From Trichomonas vaginalis G3 (lineage: Eukaryota > Parabasalia > Trichomonadida > Trichomonadidae), in NCBI RefSeq assembly GCF_026262505.1, contig NC_067206.1, positions 30,643,896 to 30,707,895 on the forward strand: 64,000 bases of DNA, read 5' to 3'. The position numbers were made by a program, and so were the translations under genes. The notes under the pieces were generated by a model. The model ran no database searches. It saw only the letters and a program-made list of their open reading frames with translations, and was not told the origin of the DNA. Positions 30,168 through 41,204 of this stretch are shown piece after piece. Every line of letters starts with the position of its first letter. Position 1 is the stretch's first letter.

Positions 30168-30818
30168 TTAATTGCCATTCCTCGAAACATGTCCGATGAT
30201 ACTAACTTCGTCGTCCTCATCTGCTTCTTGGTTGTTAAAGTCTTCAGCATGAGAATCTGAATTTTCAGGTGATCCTATTAATTCAATCTTGTTAATTGCC
30301 ATGCATGGTGGATCGCCTGGGCAAGCTTGATCTTGGATTACTCTAACATATCTAGCATTATATGTTTGGCTGAATGTATATGTTTTTTCTTTGCAGCGTC
30401 TCATTTCGTAGTCTTTTTCAACCTTGTGAATTGTTGTCCATGTTACATTGTCAAATGATATTTGGAATGACCATGAAAATAGACAGCAATCACAGCAGTA
30501 TGTTCCTTCTTCATAGCAACAGCATCCATCTGTGCAGCATCCTGCTCTGAGGAAGTATCCATCAAGTTTCAAAATACGATTGCGAACTCCAAGAATTATC
30601 CATGGGTGATCTTCCATATTGACACCACAATTTGAACACCAATCGTATTTCTTTTCAATCTGATTGAAAGCATATTCTGGTTTTGTCTTTTGTACTGAAT
30701 TATTGATATATTGAGAAGAGCTTCCGCTGACAAAATATATAATCCTGCTCGGATAGTTATTTTTGATTATCGAATTTGAATCAGAAAGAATATTTTCGCA
30801 TATAAGAAAGGAAATCAT
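30168..30818 (-). CDS. F5/8 type C (discoidin-like) domain protein, Cys-rich
   Basis: This 216-residue protein has the discoidin-type strand pattern: PWIILGVRNRILKLDGYFLR, WSFQISFDNVTWTTIH and YNARYVRVIQDQACPGDP, ending INKIELIG. A Cys cluster (AGCCTDGCCCYEEGTYCCDC) interrupts the domain near the middle, as I recall for a multigene family in Trichomonas. Discoidin domains bind glycans or lipids, so the likely role is a binding module. The N-terminus is short for the family and lacks a clear upstream domain, so the gene may be truncated. Confidence 0.7.
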   Translation of the reverse strand: MISFLICENILSDSNSIIKNNYPSRIIYFVSGSSSQYINNSVQKTKPEYAFNQIEKKYDWCSNCGVNMEDHPWIILGVRNRILKLDGYFLRAGCCTDGCCCYEEGTYCCDCCLFSWSFQISFDNVTWTTIHKVEKDYEMRRCKEKTYTFSQTYNARYVRVIQDQACPGDPPCMAINKIELIGSPENSDSHAEDFNNQEADEDDEVSIIGHVSRNGN

Positions 30819-31221
30819 TTGTAATTATTTTGAAAAGGTCTGTTTGATTTCAGTTCCTAATAAAGTATTTTCCAAGAGAATTGTAATCTGTCACTTTTTC
30901 AACCTTACTTTTCCCAAATTGTATATAATGACTAGAATCAAAGCATATATTGATGATTTATTTTAGCATATTTACTATATATGCGATCACGATACTATTA
31001 CTATAGAAATTAATCATAAAGATCTTTTTTTAGAGAAATTTTGAAATTGGAACGAACATTAGCAAAACAGTGAATAGTACGGGCAGATCAAAGTGTCTTT
31101 CTTAGTTAATGTATTTCATGCTTAAAAAAATGTGATTTTAGAATAATTTTGCAATACTAGAATATTTAACAAACAAACAATATATTATAAGCGCATTAGA
31201 AAATATTTGATTCTAATGGAG
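30819..31221. other. Intergenic DNA
   Basis: AT-rich spacer between two minus-strand genes; nothing supported. Confidence 0.5.
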
Positions 31222-31629
31222 TTATAAGAGTACTTCAGTCGAGTCTTCATAAGCTTGACGATCTTTTCTGTTATGAACTTTCCAAACTAATACTACGACA
31301 AGAGAAAGTTGTATTGATCCTACTATAGACATTATGTATGCAATTCTTGGTGTGAATACATGTGTAAAGATTGATAAAGCTATTAATACCACTCCGTTTA
31401 TTACTAAAGAGCAGGTTAGATAGTTAGCTATTGCCTTCATTGATATTTTGCATTTCCTTTCATCCATGTCGTTTTGAAAGCTATCATCATATGTTTGTGC
31501 AATCATGGCTGAAAGGATAATGAAATTATTCAAATGACGATAATCTCTCACAATTTGCGATCGAATTTGATTACAATCCAGATTCCCACAATTTGTTCGA
31601 TCACGACTATGCTTATCTATGCCTTGCAT
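31222..31629 (-). CDS. Hypothetical membrane protein with two helices
   Basis: This 135-residue protein has a soluble N-terminal part with several charged residues, followed by two hydrophobic segments (about 71-90, ANYLTCSLVINGVVLIALSI; about 97-117, IAYIMSIVGSIQLSLVVVLV) and a basic/acidic tail. The helices are separated by a short HVFTP turn, which suggests a hairpin with both ends on one side of the membrane. No family was recognised. A host gene is likely given its regular composition. Confidence 0.6.
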   Translation of the reverse strand: MQGIDKHSRDRTNCGNLDCNQIRSQIVRDYRHLNNFIILSAMIAQTYDDSFQNDMDERKCKISMKAIANYLTCSLVINGVVLIALSIFTHVFTPRIAYIMSIVGSIQLSLVVVLVWKVHNRKDRQAYEDSTEVLL

Positions 31630-31965
31630 TTATAATTATAAAATTTTATAAGCCGATCATATGACGTATAAATTTTCGATTTTCAATGCAAGTCAATAAG
31701 AATTTCAATAATCCAAAAATCGGCATTTGATACGATTATACTATCAGGAGTATACCTGATGTTAGATGCGATAATATAAAATGGACATTTGATCTTAAAT
31801 TTTTCTTCACATGGAGTAGGGGTAATTTTAGCTAAAAGTGACACACTTGTAAAAAGTGACACACCCGTGAAGGGTGTGATTACCGATCGGTAATTTCGAC
31901 AGTTTAGAATTTAAAATTTTTTATGGAACTGTTGCGAGTTTCATAAAGAATTTAAGGAATATAAG

Positions 31966-32091
31966 CAAAGATTTGAATCAAAATCTTAGACCTAAGCCGC
32001 TCGATTCGCTCGCGGCTTCCGCGAATTACAGATCAGCAAAGATTTGAAGCAAAATCTTCGAACTAAGCCGATCGCTTCGCTCGCGGCTTTC
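31966..32091 (+). repeat. Two diverged copies of a GC-rich block
   Basis: GCAAAGATTTGAATCAAAAT followed by a GCCGCTCGATTCGCTCGCGG core occurs near 31966 and, with changes, near 32036. Each can fold through AAGCCG and CGGCTT. Confidence 0.7.
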
Positions 32092-32462
32092 TTTATTATT
32101 TTAAATTTGCATATTTCCATCAAAAGTTCATAAGGTAAAAAATTTCGTTTATATTATTGCAAAATAAAATCTTCATTATCAAAATAATATTAAATGATAA
32201 TATAATATAATTTATAAACAACTATTATTTAATAAAGTTTAATTGCCAAGGTTCATCTAATTTTTTGATTTTAATGTTTTATGAATTTTATTTATCATGT
32301 ATATATCTAATGAAGATTATATATGTAGAAGATAAGTACCTTAATATGTACGTAAATTTTAATGAAATTTATACAACATTATAAAAATTTATGAATAAAA
32401 CTTGATATAAAATAACATTTTTATTTTTACTAAGAAAAAAAAAGGTTTTTGATAATAAATTT

Positions 32463-33055
32463 ATTTTATTTCGAAAAAGTAGCAATAATCGTAAAAGGGT
32501 ATTGATAGGCTTGCTAAAGTAACTAATTTTAGCTGTCAAATACTTTTGTATTTTGAAGTAAATTAGTATAAATTTGTTTTTACTTTTATTTCGAAAAAGT
32601 AGCAATAATCGTAAAAGGGTATTGATAGGCTTGCTAAAGTAACTAATTTTAGCTGTCAAATACTTTTGTATTTTGAAGTAAATTAGTATAAATTTGTTTT
32701 TACTTTTATTTCGAAAAAGTAGCAATAATCGTAAAAGGGTATTGATAGGCTTGCTAAAGTAACTAATTTTAGCTGTCAAATACTTTTGTATTTTGAAGTA
32801 AATTAGTATAAATTTGTTTTTACTTTTATTTCGAAAAAGTAGCAATAATCGTAAAAGGGTATTGATAGGCTTGCTAAAGTAACTAATTTTAGCTGTCAAA
32901 TACTTTTGTATTTTGAAGTAAATTAGTATAAATTTGTTTTTACTTTTATTTCGAAAAAGTAGCAATAATCGTAAAAGGGTATTGATAGGCTTGCTAAAGT
33001 AACTAATTTTAGCTGTCAAATACTTTTGTATTTTGAAGTAAATTAGTATAAATTT
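32463..33055 (+). repeat. 120-bp tandem repeat, about five copies
   Basis: The unit begins TTTTATTTCGAAAAAGTAGC, and its copies are identical over the central 480 bases. One minus-strand frame stays open through all copies because 120 is a multiple of three. That frame is treated as a repeat artefact. Confidence 0.95.
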
Positions 33056-33092
33056 GATATTATTTTAACTCCCTTTGAAAACCTCAATTTTC

Positions 33093-33170
33093 CATACAGA
33101 GGGAACGGGAATAGCATCCAATATTCCCTGAGAATGGTTGCGCATTCTCAGTTCCCTCTATATTTCGAAC
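33093..33170. repeat. Branched hairpin
   Basis: AGAGGGAAC pairs with GTTCCCTCT. Inside are GGAATAGCATCCAATATTCC and CTGAGAATG...CATTCTCAG, which make two further stems, so the stretch can form a cruciform-like fold. Confidence 0.7.
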
Positions 33171-33238
33171 GAAGCTCTCATCGGTCTTTTTTTTTAATAC
33201 TAAACGTTTTTTTCCCCTGTCACTTTTAGCTAAAATTT

Positions 33239-33874
33239 GGGTTTGCCGTTGAAAGATTACAAAATTTCCCGCCTATACTCAGTTCAATTCAAAGATAAGT
33301 ATATCTATTTACATTTCGCGCACAATAAAAGATTGATAAGATCTAAGGGTACTTGTGAATAGCATGTTGCGACTTCATATGTAAATGCGTTTAATAACTG
33401 AATGTCTCTTGCTTTGAATTGGTCAAAATATAGGTGATTCTGAAAATCGTATGAATTATTCACATTATATTATGATCCAAAAGTCATCTGTAAATTTTTC
33501 CAATCGCATCATTTTTCTGTTTACACACGAATTTAGATACAAATAAGAGTTATTCTAAAGCACATATTGAATGAATTTACATCTAAATTCGCTGTGGGAT
33601 TCTTCATATTCTAGAGTAATGCTACCTTTGTCATCATTTTTCCAATCACGTCATATATCTAAATTAGCTTCTAATTTGTATTGCTCTATGTACTCTTTCC
33701 TAATAAGTCAGATTATTCCTTCCACGCACTCTATATGTTTGAAGTGAAAAAAGATTTCATATTAATAATTAGAGAAATTGGCATTATAAGTTAAAAATTG
33801 AAAAAAAGTCTTATTAGATAAATTCTTAAAGTGCTATATAGATATCTCCGTTCTATCAGAGAATTTCTTGCATT
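33239..33874. other. Intergenic DNA
   Basis: No supported feature; two diverged copies of a TTTTTCCAATC phrase were noted. Confidence 0.45.
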
Positions 33875-34665
33875 TTAATGCGCAACAGAGAGTGTGGTTT
33901 TTCCATAATTATTTTTGCTTCGTTATTAGCTCTATCAGAGATAAGATATTGAACTTCAATACAACCTTCACATGATGCTTCAATGAGTGGAGTATTACCA
34001 TCAATATCTATTGCTTCTCTATTACCTCCAACACAGATATGAAATTGAACAACTTATGGATTATTTCATTATGATGCCTCAATGAGGGGAGTATCTCCTC
34101 AATTATTCTGTAATTCTTGAATGGCTTCGACAGAGATAATATTTTTAGTATCCTTAAATCTATGCCATTTTGATGGATAAATGAATAGTGTATTTCCCTC
34201 ATCATCCTACGCATCTTTAATTGCTCCAACAAAAATAAGATATAACAATATCAAGAGGCTCATTTCTTGATGCAAAAATTAGCGAAGTCTTCACCTTTAT
34301 CATTCTTGTTTCTTAATGGAAACTGTATTCAATCATAGATTCACATAATACTTTTTCACGAAAAGTCGTTGATTTCGATATCATTTTTCAATCAATTGAT
34401 TTCTTGATTGAAGAGTCCTTATAGAATTTGCTGAATATTATGAAACACATGATAGCTTTCAAAGTGGTATGATTGATGTGGATTACGTCTTGTTTCGTTA
34501 GCACAATTATCAGAAGGAGATTTCACAATCCAAATTTAATTTTAAAATGTTTTTAATTACCTGTTTGATGGTGAGCTTATACAATTTAGACAAAGTTGTT
34601 ATATTTGGGATTGTAAAGTCCCTGTTGTCTTCAATAATTTCTTTGAAACAAAAAAAAGTGTGAAT
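33875..34665 (-). pseudogene. Ankyrin-repeat protein pseudogene
   Basis: Minus-strand fragments show an ankyrin consensus (DIDGNTPLIEASCEGCIEV, followed by QYLIS) and a second damaged GDTPLIEA. Further upstream, an N-terminal type segment (NITTLSKLYKLTIKQVIKNI) resembles the leader of the large Trichomonas ankyrin family. Many stops and frame changes separate the parts, so the gene is dead. The original protein would have served in protein-protein binding. Confidence 0.65.
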
Positions 34666-34875
34666 TCAATCTAATAACAAGATTATACAACCAAGCTCAA
34701 TTGTAAATATTTCTTAAATTACCATACTCTTGATATCAAAATAAATTCATCAATACAATAAACATTCAAAATGTATTACATACAACCTATATTTAAAGCA
34801 CATATGTTGATTAAGTACTGCATGAAGAAAAATCTTTTAAAAATATATGAACAAAAAAATGTATAACGAATTTTC
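34666..34875. other. 3' flank of the kinase gene
   Basis: AT-rich; nothing further supported. Confidence 0.4.
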
Positions 34876-35880
34876 CTAATTTTCATGTATTTTTGGAAGT
34901 TCATGGTGGGCATTGATTCGTGCTGCAAGATTTCCTTCACTGCATACTCGAGATCTAATTATAACAGGAGTATTTGCGTGTAATTTAACTTTTTGGATTT
35001 GTGCTGATGTATTTGCGCGCTTTACAACGGTTAATCTTGCAACTGGAATTGGGGCAACGGCCGCCGTCTGTTGAGATTTAATAAACTCGAGTAATTGAAC
35101 AGCTGTTAATCTTTCATCGGGATTAGTTTGTAAGCAAGCCTGGACAAGCCACCCAATGACGCCACCGCAGCGGATGTTAATTGCTAAATTGTTGGATTTG
35201 CAATCATGAACAAACTGAGACTCACTCTTAATGACAAAAGGTATATGACGTGTTGCCATGATATGAAGGGTAACACCATACGACCAAATATCGGCTTTAA
35301 TGCCATCATATGAATGGTTTAAAAGGACCTCTGGAGCCATTAAAAGTTGAGTGCCGCAAATTGTTTTCATAATGTTTGTGTTTTCACGACATAATCCGAA
35401 ATCGATGAGCTTTGCATGCATCTCTTTGTCAAACATAATATTTGCGGGTTTAATATCACGATGGCTAATGCCTCGTTGGTGAAGATATGCCAATGCTTCC
35501 AAAATTTCAAGGGCAATGCGAACTTGATCTTCTATATTGAAGCAATAGTTGTCATCTATAAATCTTTGTAGATCTCCATTAGCCATATATTCCATAACAA
35601 TGAGAATTGAGTCATCTGTATAAATAATGTCATATACTTTAACAATATTTGGATGGTTTAAGCGGGAGATTATCCTGAGTTCATTTTCAACATAAGACAT
35701 AGTATCGAGCTCTTTAGCTTGTTCGCGCTTAATAACTTTGATAGCAAATTTCTCGTTACTTTTGGCGCTGGATCCCATAAATACCTTTGCAAAACCACCG
35801 GTTCCGATTTCTTTTTCGAGAATGTATTTTCCGGCAGATTTGACTTGTTTAAGGGGAGCGAGTTGTATCTGAGGTTTCAT
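34876..35880 (-). CDS. Serine/threonine protein kinase, CAMK-like
   Basis: This 334-residue kinase is complete. Gly loop GTGGFAKV at 26-33, Lys48 in FAIK, Glu67 in the C helix, catalytic HRDIKPAN at 140-147, DFG at 160-162 and APE at 182-184 are all present, as are DIWSYG and the late Arg in NPDERLTA. The activation segment is short (about 20 residues). The C-terminal 60 residues are basic and without a known domain. The overall look is CAMK/ULK-like, of the kind expanded in Trichomonas. It is predicted to be active and cytosolic. This is the clearest intact host gene in the window. Confidence 0.95.
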   Translation of the reverse strand: MKPQIQLAPLKQVKSAGKYILEKEIGTGGFAKVFMGSSAKSNEKFAIKVIKREQAKELDTMSYVENELRIISRLNHPNIVKVYDIIYTDDSILIVMEYMANGDLQRFIDDNYCFNIEDQVRIALEILEALAYLHQRGISHRDIKPANIMFDKEMHAKLIDFGLCRENTNIMKTICGTQLLMAPEVLLNHSYDGIKADIWSYGVTLHIMATRHIPFVIKSESQFVHDCKSNNLAINIRCGGVIGWLVQACLQTNPDERLTAVQLLEFIKSQQTAAVAPIPVARLTVVKRANTSAQIQKVKLHANTPVIIRSRVCSEGNLAARINAHHELPKIHEN

Positions 35881-36440
35881 TATTTAATTTTTGAAAAGAG
35901 AATTTTTCAAAAGGAAATTGAGAAAAAAATTATAAATGTAAAACGGTTCTATTCAAATAATTGGGTTGAATAAAGTCTAAATTTTTAGTTGGAAACCATC
36001 ACACATGAAGTTGTTGAATAATTTGTTCGGTTTGTTATTTTGAATTATCATATAATCATATTAGAAATTAAGTGATATATGATAGAGTATGGGATATTTT
36101 TCTATTTTCGCAATTGAAAATATACTGATTTTCACAATATCACACAAATTTAATAGATTTAAATGAAAATTAATTGACATTATGTTATGGTTGAACCATT
36201 ATTTGTAATAATTTTGTGATTTGCGATTTAAATGAAAACTTATTTATGAAACCAATTTTAATATATATTTAAATTAGATAATATTGCATAACATTTTATA
36301 TATCCTCATACAAAATTTGGATTCAATTTTAAACTTTTGAGGCAAACAGATATGCATTCAAATATTATTCTTCAAATTCAAAATCATTAAATTTAATTAT
36401 TGATTATCCGTTGAGTAATTCTTTAACTATTATTTTTACA
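35881..36440. other. Intergenic DNA upstream of the kinase
   Basis: Very AT-rich. I could not place a convincing trichomonad initiator (TCA-Y-W) close to the kinase ATG. Confidence 0.4.
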
Positions 36441-36446
36441 GGCGAG

Positions 36447-36955
36447 AAAATTAGGGAGATCTGAAACTCAAAAATTATTTTTGAGTTTTAATATAATAAA
36501 TGTAATTGTGATGATATATACATAACAAATAAAATATTAATTCGGAACAACGATGAGATATGATAAATTTGATTCTTTCAAAAATCGATTTTAGGGTTTT
36601 AATATTAATTTATATCTTATATGCATATAGGATATATAATAATTTTAAAACATCAAAAAGTGACAAATTGCGGTTAGAAAAAGTCATCAAAACACTTTAT
36701 AATAATTTGTTTTAACATAAGCATAGACTGGTTCTTTGATATTTAACTTCAATTTCCCGAAATGAAAAGGATTTGAACAAAAACGATTATTTTACGATTA
36801 TTTTTTGTAAATTTTTTTAAATTGAGACTGACATCTCTGAAATCTTCTAAAAAATCCAAATATCAAATAAAAAAGTATCATTAAAATTCCTCTTAATTTA
36901 AAAAATTTTTATAAATTGAGACTTCAATCTCTAAAATCTTCTAAAAATCCATATA
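36447..36955 (+). repeat. Direct repeat of about 510 bp, copy 1
   Basis: This begins ATTAGGGAGATCTGAAACTC and is repeated with few differences from 37326. The two copies flank 370 bp that hold three hairpins. There is no coding sequence. Confidence 0.9.
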
Positions 36956-37039
36956 TCACAAAAAATCACGATATTATTTTTATTCTCAATTTCAAAAATT
37001 TTTTTGTACTGACTTTCTTTTTGCATAACAGCAAAGCAG

Positions 37040-37121
37040 AAATTTGAAACTTCGTTTCAAATTTCTCAATCTTGCATTCTGGGCACTTACGTGCCCAGAA
37101 TGCTAAAAGGCGCGTAGCGCC
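37040..37121. repeat. Three consecutive perfect hairpins
   Basis: GAAATTTGAAAC-TTC-GTTTCAAATTTC (37040-37066), then GCATTCTGGGCAC-TTAC-GTGCCCAGAATGC (37074-37103), then GGCGC-GTA-GCGCC (37109-37121). The last has the triloop layout of the double-hairpin insertions seen in the Mavericks. Confidence 0.9.
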
Positions 37122-37325
37122 GTCTCTGAATATCAAATTTAATATAATAAATATTTTATTAAATTTCACTATAAATCGATCTGTTATAACACACTGAAGC
37201 ATGACATCGAGGTTTACATGGATGGGTTCTATATATATACAGCTTGACCGGTAGAAAAGCGGATCGATTTTTATCAATAATTGGACATTCTATTTTTAAT
37301 AAAATAAACATATATTTATATGGGA

Positions 37326-37832
37326 AATTAGGGAGATCTGAAACTCAAAAATTATTTTTGAATTTTAATATGATAAATAGAATTCTGATAATATATACAT
37401 TGCGAATAAAATATTAATTCGGAACAACGATGAGATGTGATAAATTTGATTCTTTCAAAAATCGATTTTGATGTTTTAATATTAATTGATATCTTATATG
37501 CATATAGAATATACATTAATTTTGAAACATCAAAAAGTGACAAATTGCGGTTAGAAAAAGTCATCAAAACACTTTATAATAATTTGTTTTAACATAAGCA
37601 TAAACTGGTTCTTTGATATTTAACTTCAATTTCCCGAAATGAAAAGGATTTGAACAAAAACGATTATTTTACGATTATTTTTTGTAAATTTTTTTAAATT
37701 GAGACTGACATCTCTGAAATCTTCTAAAAAATCCAAATATCAAATAAAAAAGTATCATTAAAATTCCTCTTAATTTAAAAAAAATTTTATAAATTGAGAC
37801 TTCAATCTCTAAAATCTTCTAAAAAATCCATA
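37326..37832 (+). repeat. Direct repeat of about 510 bp, copy 2
   Basis: Matches copy 1 (36447-36955) almost throughout, including TTGCGGTTAGAAAAAGTCAT and TTGAGACTGACATCTCTG. The pair could be long-terminal-repeat remains or a simple segmental duplication. Confidence 0.9.
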
Positions 37833-38140
37833 TTTTGTATAAAATTTTTATATAAAATCGTTAGGCAAAAATTTTATTTTAATTTTTTTTTAATTAACAT
37901 ACCCTTTCTCAATAATCAGATGTTGTATCATAAATTTCAATCAGTAAAATTCTTGATTCTTACTTTTTCAAAAGTTTTATTTATTAAAGTCAGTCTCTTT
38001 ACAATTTTTCAGATACATTTATCTCTGTTAATTCATTTTCAATGAACAAACTTCCGAAATTTTGTGTCTAACCGTTAATTTCCTTCAATTTCCATTCAAT
38101 TTATTTATTGATTAATTTTTGATCATTTGAAGATTCTTTT

Positions 38141-38150
38141 TCATTAATTC
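38141..38150 (+). promoter_or_regulatory. Possible trichomonad initiator
   Basis: TCATTA lies 10 bp before the ATG at 38151 and fits the known TCA-Y-W initiator of Trichomonas genes. Confidence 0.45.
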
Positions 38151-38936
38151 ATGAATTCAAGGCCATCTCCTGTTGGATCTTCAATCATTGATCATATATT
38201 GATTACAGAAAATCTAAGAGCTGATGTTATTTATTTTTTTAATAAATATTCTTCCGAATTATCGACTGTCAACTCTTTACTCTTAATAGATGATGAGTAT
38301 TGGGAATTATTCCGTAGTTTCAAATTTTTAACCAATTCAAATATTGCTGAATTTTATGATCAAATTACAAACAAAAACATATGGAAATATGCAGTTACAG
38401 CTTCTGTTTATATTGAAATTACATCGGAACTGGGTTCAAATATTTTTGACAATTTTTTATTATTTTGTGTTGGATCTTTCTCAACCGGATTATCTCAAGA
38501 TATTCAATTTAAACATAGAATTATAGCTTTAACTGAAACTAAGAAAACCGAACTTCTTAATGATCAATCATTATCAATTGAAATAAAAAATAAATTGGAG
38601 TTTAAACCAATGAAGATATTTGATTTTAATTATAATAGAAACTTTCAATTCATTCTCCATTCATCTAAAAACGCATTCAATCTCCCTTTTCCCGATTGTT
38701 ATCAGTGCACATTAAATACTACTCATAAAGATTATTTTCATTTTGATTTCAATCTTTTTTTAAAATGGCTATGTCCCGGTATTTTAGATCCACATGAAAG
38801 ATGTCCAATATGCGGTGCTGCATTATTTAATTCACAATTTCCAGAAACATGTTGTTCAAAGCAGGAATTTGTTAAAAAGCATTTAATAACTATGCCAGTG
38901 CCTGAAGGAATTGTTAAGAATATACAAGATAATATA
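38151..38936 (+). pseudogene. Helitron protein, N-terminal part
   Basis: 262 codons are open from the ATG at 38151 to the mariner insertion. Near the end is a zinc-finger-like CPICGAALFNSQFPETCC, the motif that precedes the Helitron-like N domain, followed by LITMPVPEGIVKNIQDN. The ORF then reads into mariner sequence and stops at 38969. Removing the mariner and one TA leaves the two halves one base out of frame, so this copy was already damaged or later gained an indel. Confidence 0.75.
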
Positions 38937-40236
38937 GGGTGTCCAAAGGTGTGTTTAGCACAAACCTGAATACTGCGAATAGAAATAAACAAGTTACATA
39001 TATATAAAGTTTATTTAAATATAATCACCATTGGATTCAATCACGCGTTCGCAGCGATCGATCCAGGCTTGAAAGACACGCTTTAAATCATCATGAGAAA
39101 ATTGCTCAAATTGCTCTCTTACAAAATTTTCAAGATCATCTGGACTCGCGAATTCGCGTCCTTCAGCTCTCTTTTTTAGCGTGCCGAATAAATAAAAGTC
39201 AGAGGGTGCAATATCAGGTGAATAAATTGGGTTTGGAACAACTTTGACATTGTTTTCCACCAAGTAATTCATTACCTTATGACTTTTGTGAACTCTTGAA
39301 TTATCAAAATGAATTGCAAACTTTTGTTTTTGTTGTTTGGATTTCTCAAACTCATCAGAATTGATAATTTGAGTAAGAACATTGTCAATTAGATACTGAG
39401 CATTCATCGTATTAGGTTTTTGAAGAATATCAATTGCGATGATGCCATTCACGCCCCAAAAAACCGACAACATCATCATTGGTGTGTCAATTTTTTTCTT
39501 CGGGAATGTTTGCGGATTTTCATGCTTCGGGATCCACATGATTTTGGCTTCTGTTGCATATTGAAACCAAGACTTGTCCCCTGTTACTAAAAAGCGAAAC
39601 TTCTTGGATTGATACGCACCCAATATAGAGAGGAGCTCTTTCGAAGATTGGACTCTAGATTTTTTTTGAACTGAATTAAGGTTGTGCGGAACCCAACGTG
39701 TATACGCTAGTTTGTAGTTCAAATAATTGTGCAGATAATAACTGACTGTTGTACGTGGTATCTTTGTCATCTCCTCTATCCTTCTGAGTGATGCTCTTGG
39801 GTCTTCATCTAGCGCTTGAAGAATTGCTTTGATTTTTCTTTGATCCGGCGATTTTTTGTCAATTTTTATGATGGGCGCCTTTTTGTTCATGAAGTGATAC
39901 ATCCTAACATGATACGTTACAGTGGAATAGCTAGGAGCATCCATACCGAAGCATTTTACCAATGTCTCGTAGATTTTTTTACAGTCTTTGCATTTTTTTG
40001 CAAGAGCGAGGATGTTTTCTTTATGATTCATTAAAAAAATGAAAAAAATCCCGCCAAAATTTTCCGCGAAACCGCCTCTTGTCTCAAAATTCATTTTATA
40101 TCCCGGCATGGCGCCAAAATACAACATACTCATCATATACATATATTCATATTTTTTATTATATATTTATAATCAGCATATATCTCCTTTAATAGTCTCA
40201 TATAGAGCGCTGTGCTAAACGCACCTTTGGACACCC
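38937..40236 (-). mobile_element. Mariner element of Tvmar1 type, 1300 bp
   Basis: The ends are inverted repeats (GGGTGTCCAAAGGTGTGTTT on the left; the right end ends ACCTTTGGACACCC) flanked by TA on both sides (38935-38936 and 40237-40238). Length, terminal repeat size and TA duplication fit a Tvmar1-like mariner. It is inserted in the Helitron gene. Confidence 0.95.
39015..40031 (-). CDS. Mariner transposase (D,D34D)
   Basis: This 338-residue protein is read from the ATG at 40031 (MNHKENILAL). An upstream ATG would add 37 residues but lies above a likely initiator, TCATTT, placed 14 bp before 40031. The catalytic triad is visible: Asp in FLVTGDKSWFQ, Asp in IHFDNSRVHKS, and a third Asp in SPDIAPSDF exactly 34 residues later, the mariner signature. 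The N-terminal part has helix-turn-helix type segments (RRIEEMTKIPRTTVSYYLHN). The frame is fully open. It would catalyse cut-and-paste transposition into TA sites. Confidence 0.95.
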   Translation of the reverse strand: MNHKENILALAKKCKDCKKIYETLVKCFGMDAPSYSTVTYHVRMYHFMNKKAPIIKIDKKSPDQRKIKAILQALDEDPRASLRRIEEMTKIPRTTVSYYLHNYLNYKLAYTRWVPHNLNSVQKKSRVQSSKELLSILGAYQSKKFRFLVTGDKSWFQYATEAKIMWIPKHENPQTFPKKKIDTPMMMLSVFWGVNGIIAIDILQKPNTMNAQYLIDNVLTQIINSDEFEKSKQQKQKFAIHFDNSRVHKSHKVMNYLVENNVKVVPNPIYSPDIAPSDFYLFGTLKKRAEGREFASPDDLENFVREQFEQFSHDDLKRVFQAWIDRCERVIESNGDYI

Positions 40237-40239
40237 TAT

Positions 40240-41204
40240 ATAACCAAACAACCTAATTATGATAGAATTGCAAATCTATTGGCACGACCAGTTACGCAGA
40301 ATGCTCAAATTTTCTCTCCCAATGGCCCTGCCAGCACAATACATCTTAACGGAGTTCCTTATGCCATTGATTCTCAAAAGCAATTTTTAAGTCCAGCTTA
40401 CTTAATTTTTAATAACAACATTGATATATCAAAATATGGATTAGCATCTTTAACAAAATATTACAGAGTTGAAATTGATTATTTAATACACTTATTAACT
40501 AGTGCAGAGATAAACCCAACACTAAATCAATATATTTTAAATAATTTAACTAAAATTGGAGGGGAACAAACATACGTTGCGTATATGAATAATTCAACTA
40601 ATGCTACTACAATAGCAGTTGTTGGTCAGGAAAATCCTCCTTTAACAAATACAAATCAGAATTTGACAATTTTTAAAAGAACAAACAATCAAACTAGAAA
40701 ATACCATAATGAAGAAATTAATCCTATTGAATCAAAATTCGATCATACATGTTATCCTGTTATATTTTGGGACGGCAAAGGAGGGGTTGGAAAACTCCCA
40801 GAAGAGCGAAAATATACCATAAATCATATGAAAACTGTCTTAAAATGTTTAATGTTCCAACCTATTACTCACTTTATACATTTAATTCCTCTATTAAGAG
40901 AAGAATTTATATGTTCAGTTTTCGGAAGAATTCTCCTTATAATTATATCTCGTGAAACATACTTACAACGTTGGATGTTTATTCAAAAAGAAGTCAAAAA
41001 AGGAACTCCACGAGATTCAATAAACTTTCAAATTCGAAATGGAATTACAATGTTTGTTCCTTCATCTTTAATTGGTTCTTCAGCGTATTGGCACAAAGTA
41101 AGTGAACAAGCATTCACACTAGCTTCAGTATATGGTGCTCCTCAATTTTTTATAACAATCACTACAAACCCTTACTGGCCCGAGATTGTCTCTATTGACA
41201 AAAA
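40240..41204 (+). pseudogene. Helitron protein, central part before the palindromic insertion
   Basis: An open frame from the mariner edge to the element terminus encodes NYDRIANLLARPVTQNAQIF, the typical start of the Helitron-like N domain, and ends at ITITTNPYWPEIVSID, the segment just before the HUH nuclease core. Further reading to 41289 is Maverick terminal sequence, not Helitron. The frame resumes at 56899 across the element. Confidence 0.8.

Larger units (their letters stand above)
31824..33238. mobile_element. MITE-like element with 20-bp perfect terminal inverted repeats
   Basis: AATTTTAGCTAAAAGTGACA at 31824-31843 is repeated as its exact reverse complement at 33219-33238. Inside are two similar GC-rich blocks (near 31966 and 32036) with AAGCCG/CGGCTT arms, five 120-bp tandem repeats and a complex hairpin. 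There is no transposase. The repeat unit itself contains AATTTTAGCTGTCA, which resembles the terminal repeat. Confidence 0.55.

Noticed and set aside
32369-33019. 216-codon ORF with a perfect 40-residue repeat
   Set aside because: It is the translation of the 120-bp tandem repeat; the unit length is a multiple of three, so an open frame is expected.
36966-37277. 103-codon ORF between the 510-bp repeats
   Set aside because: It reads through the three hairpins and has no protein-like features.
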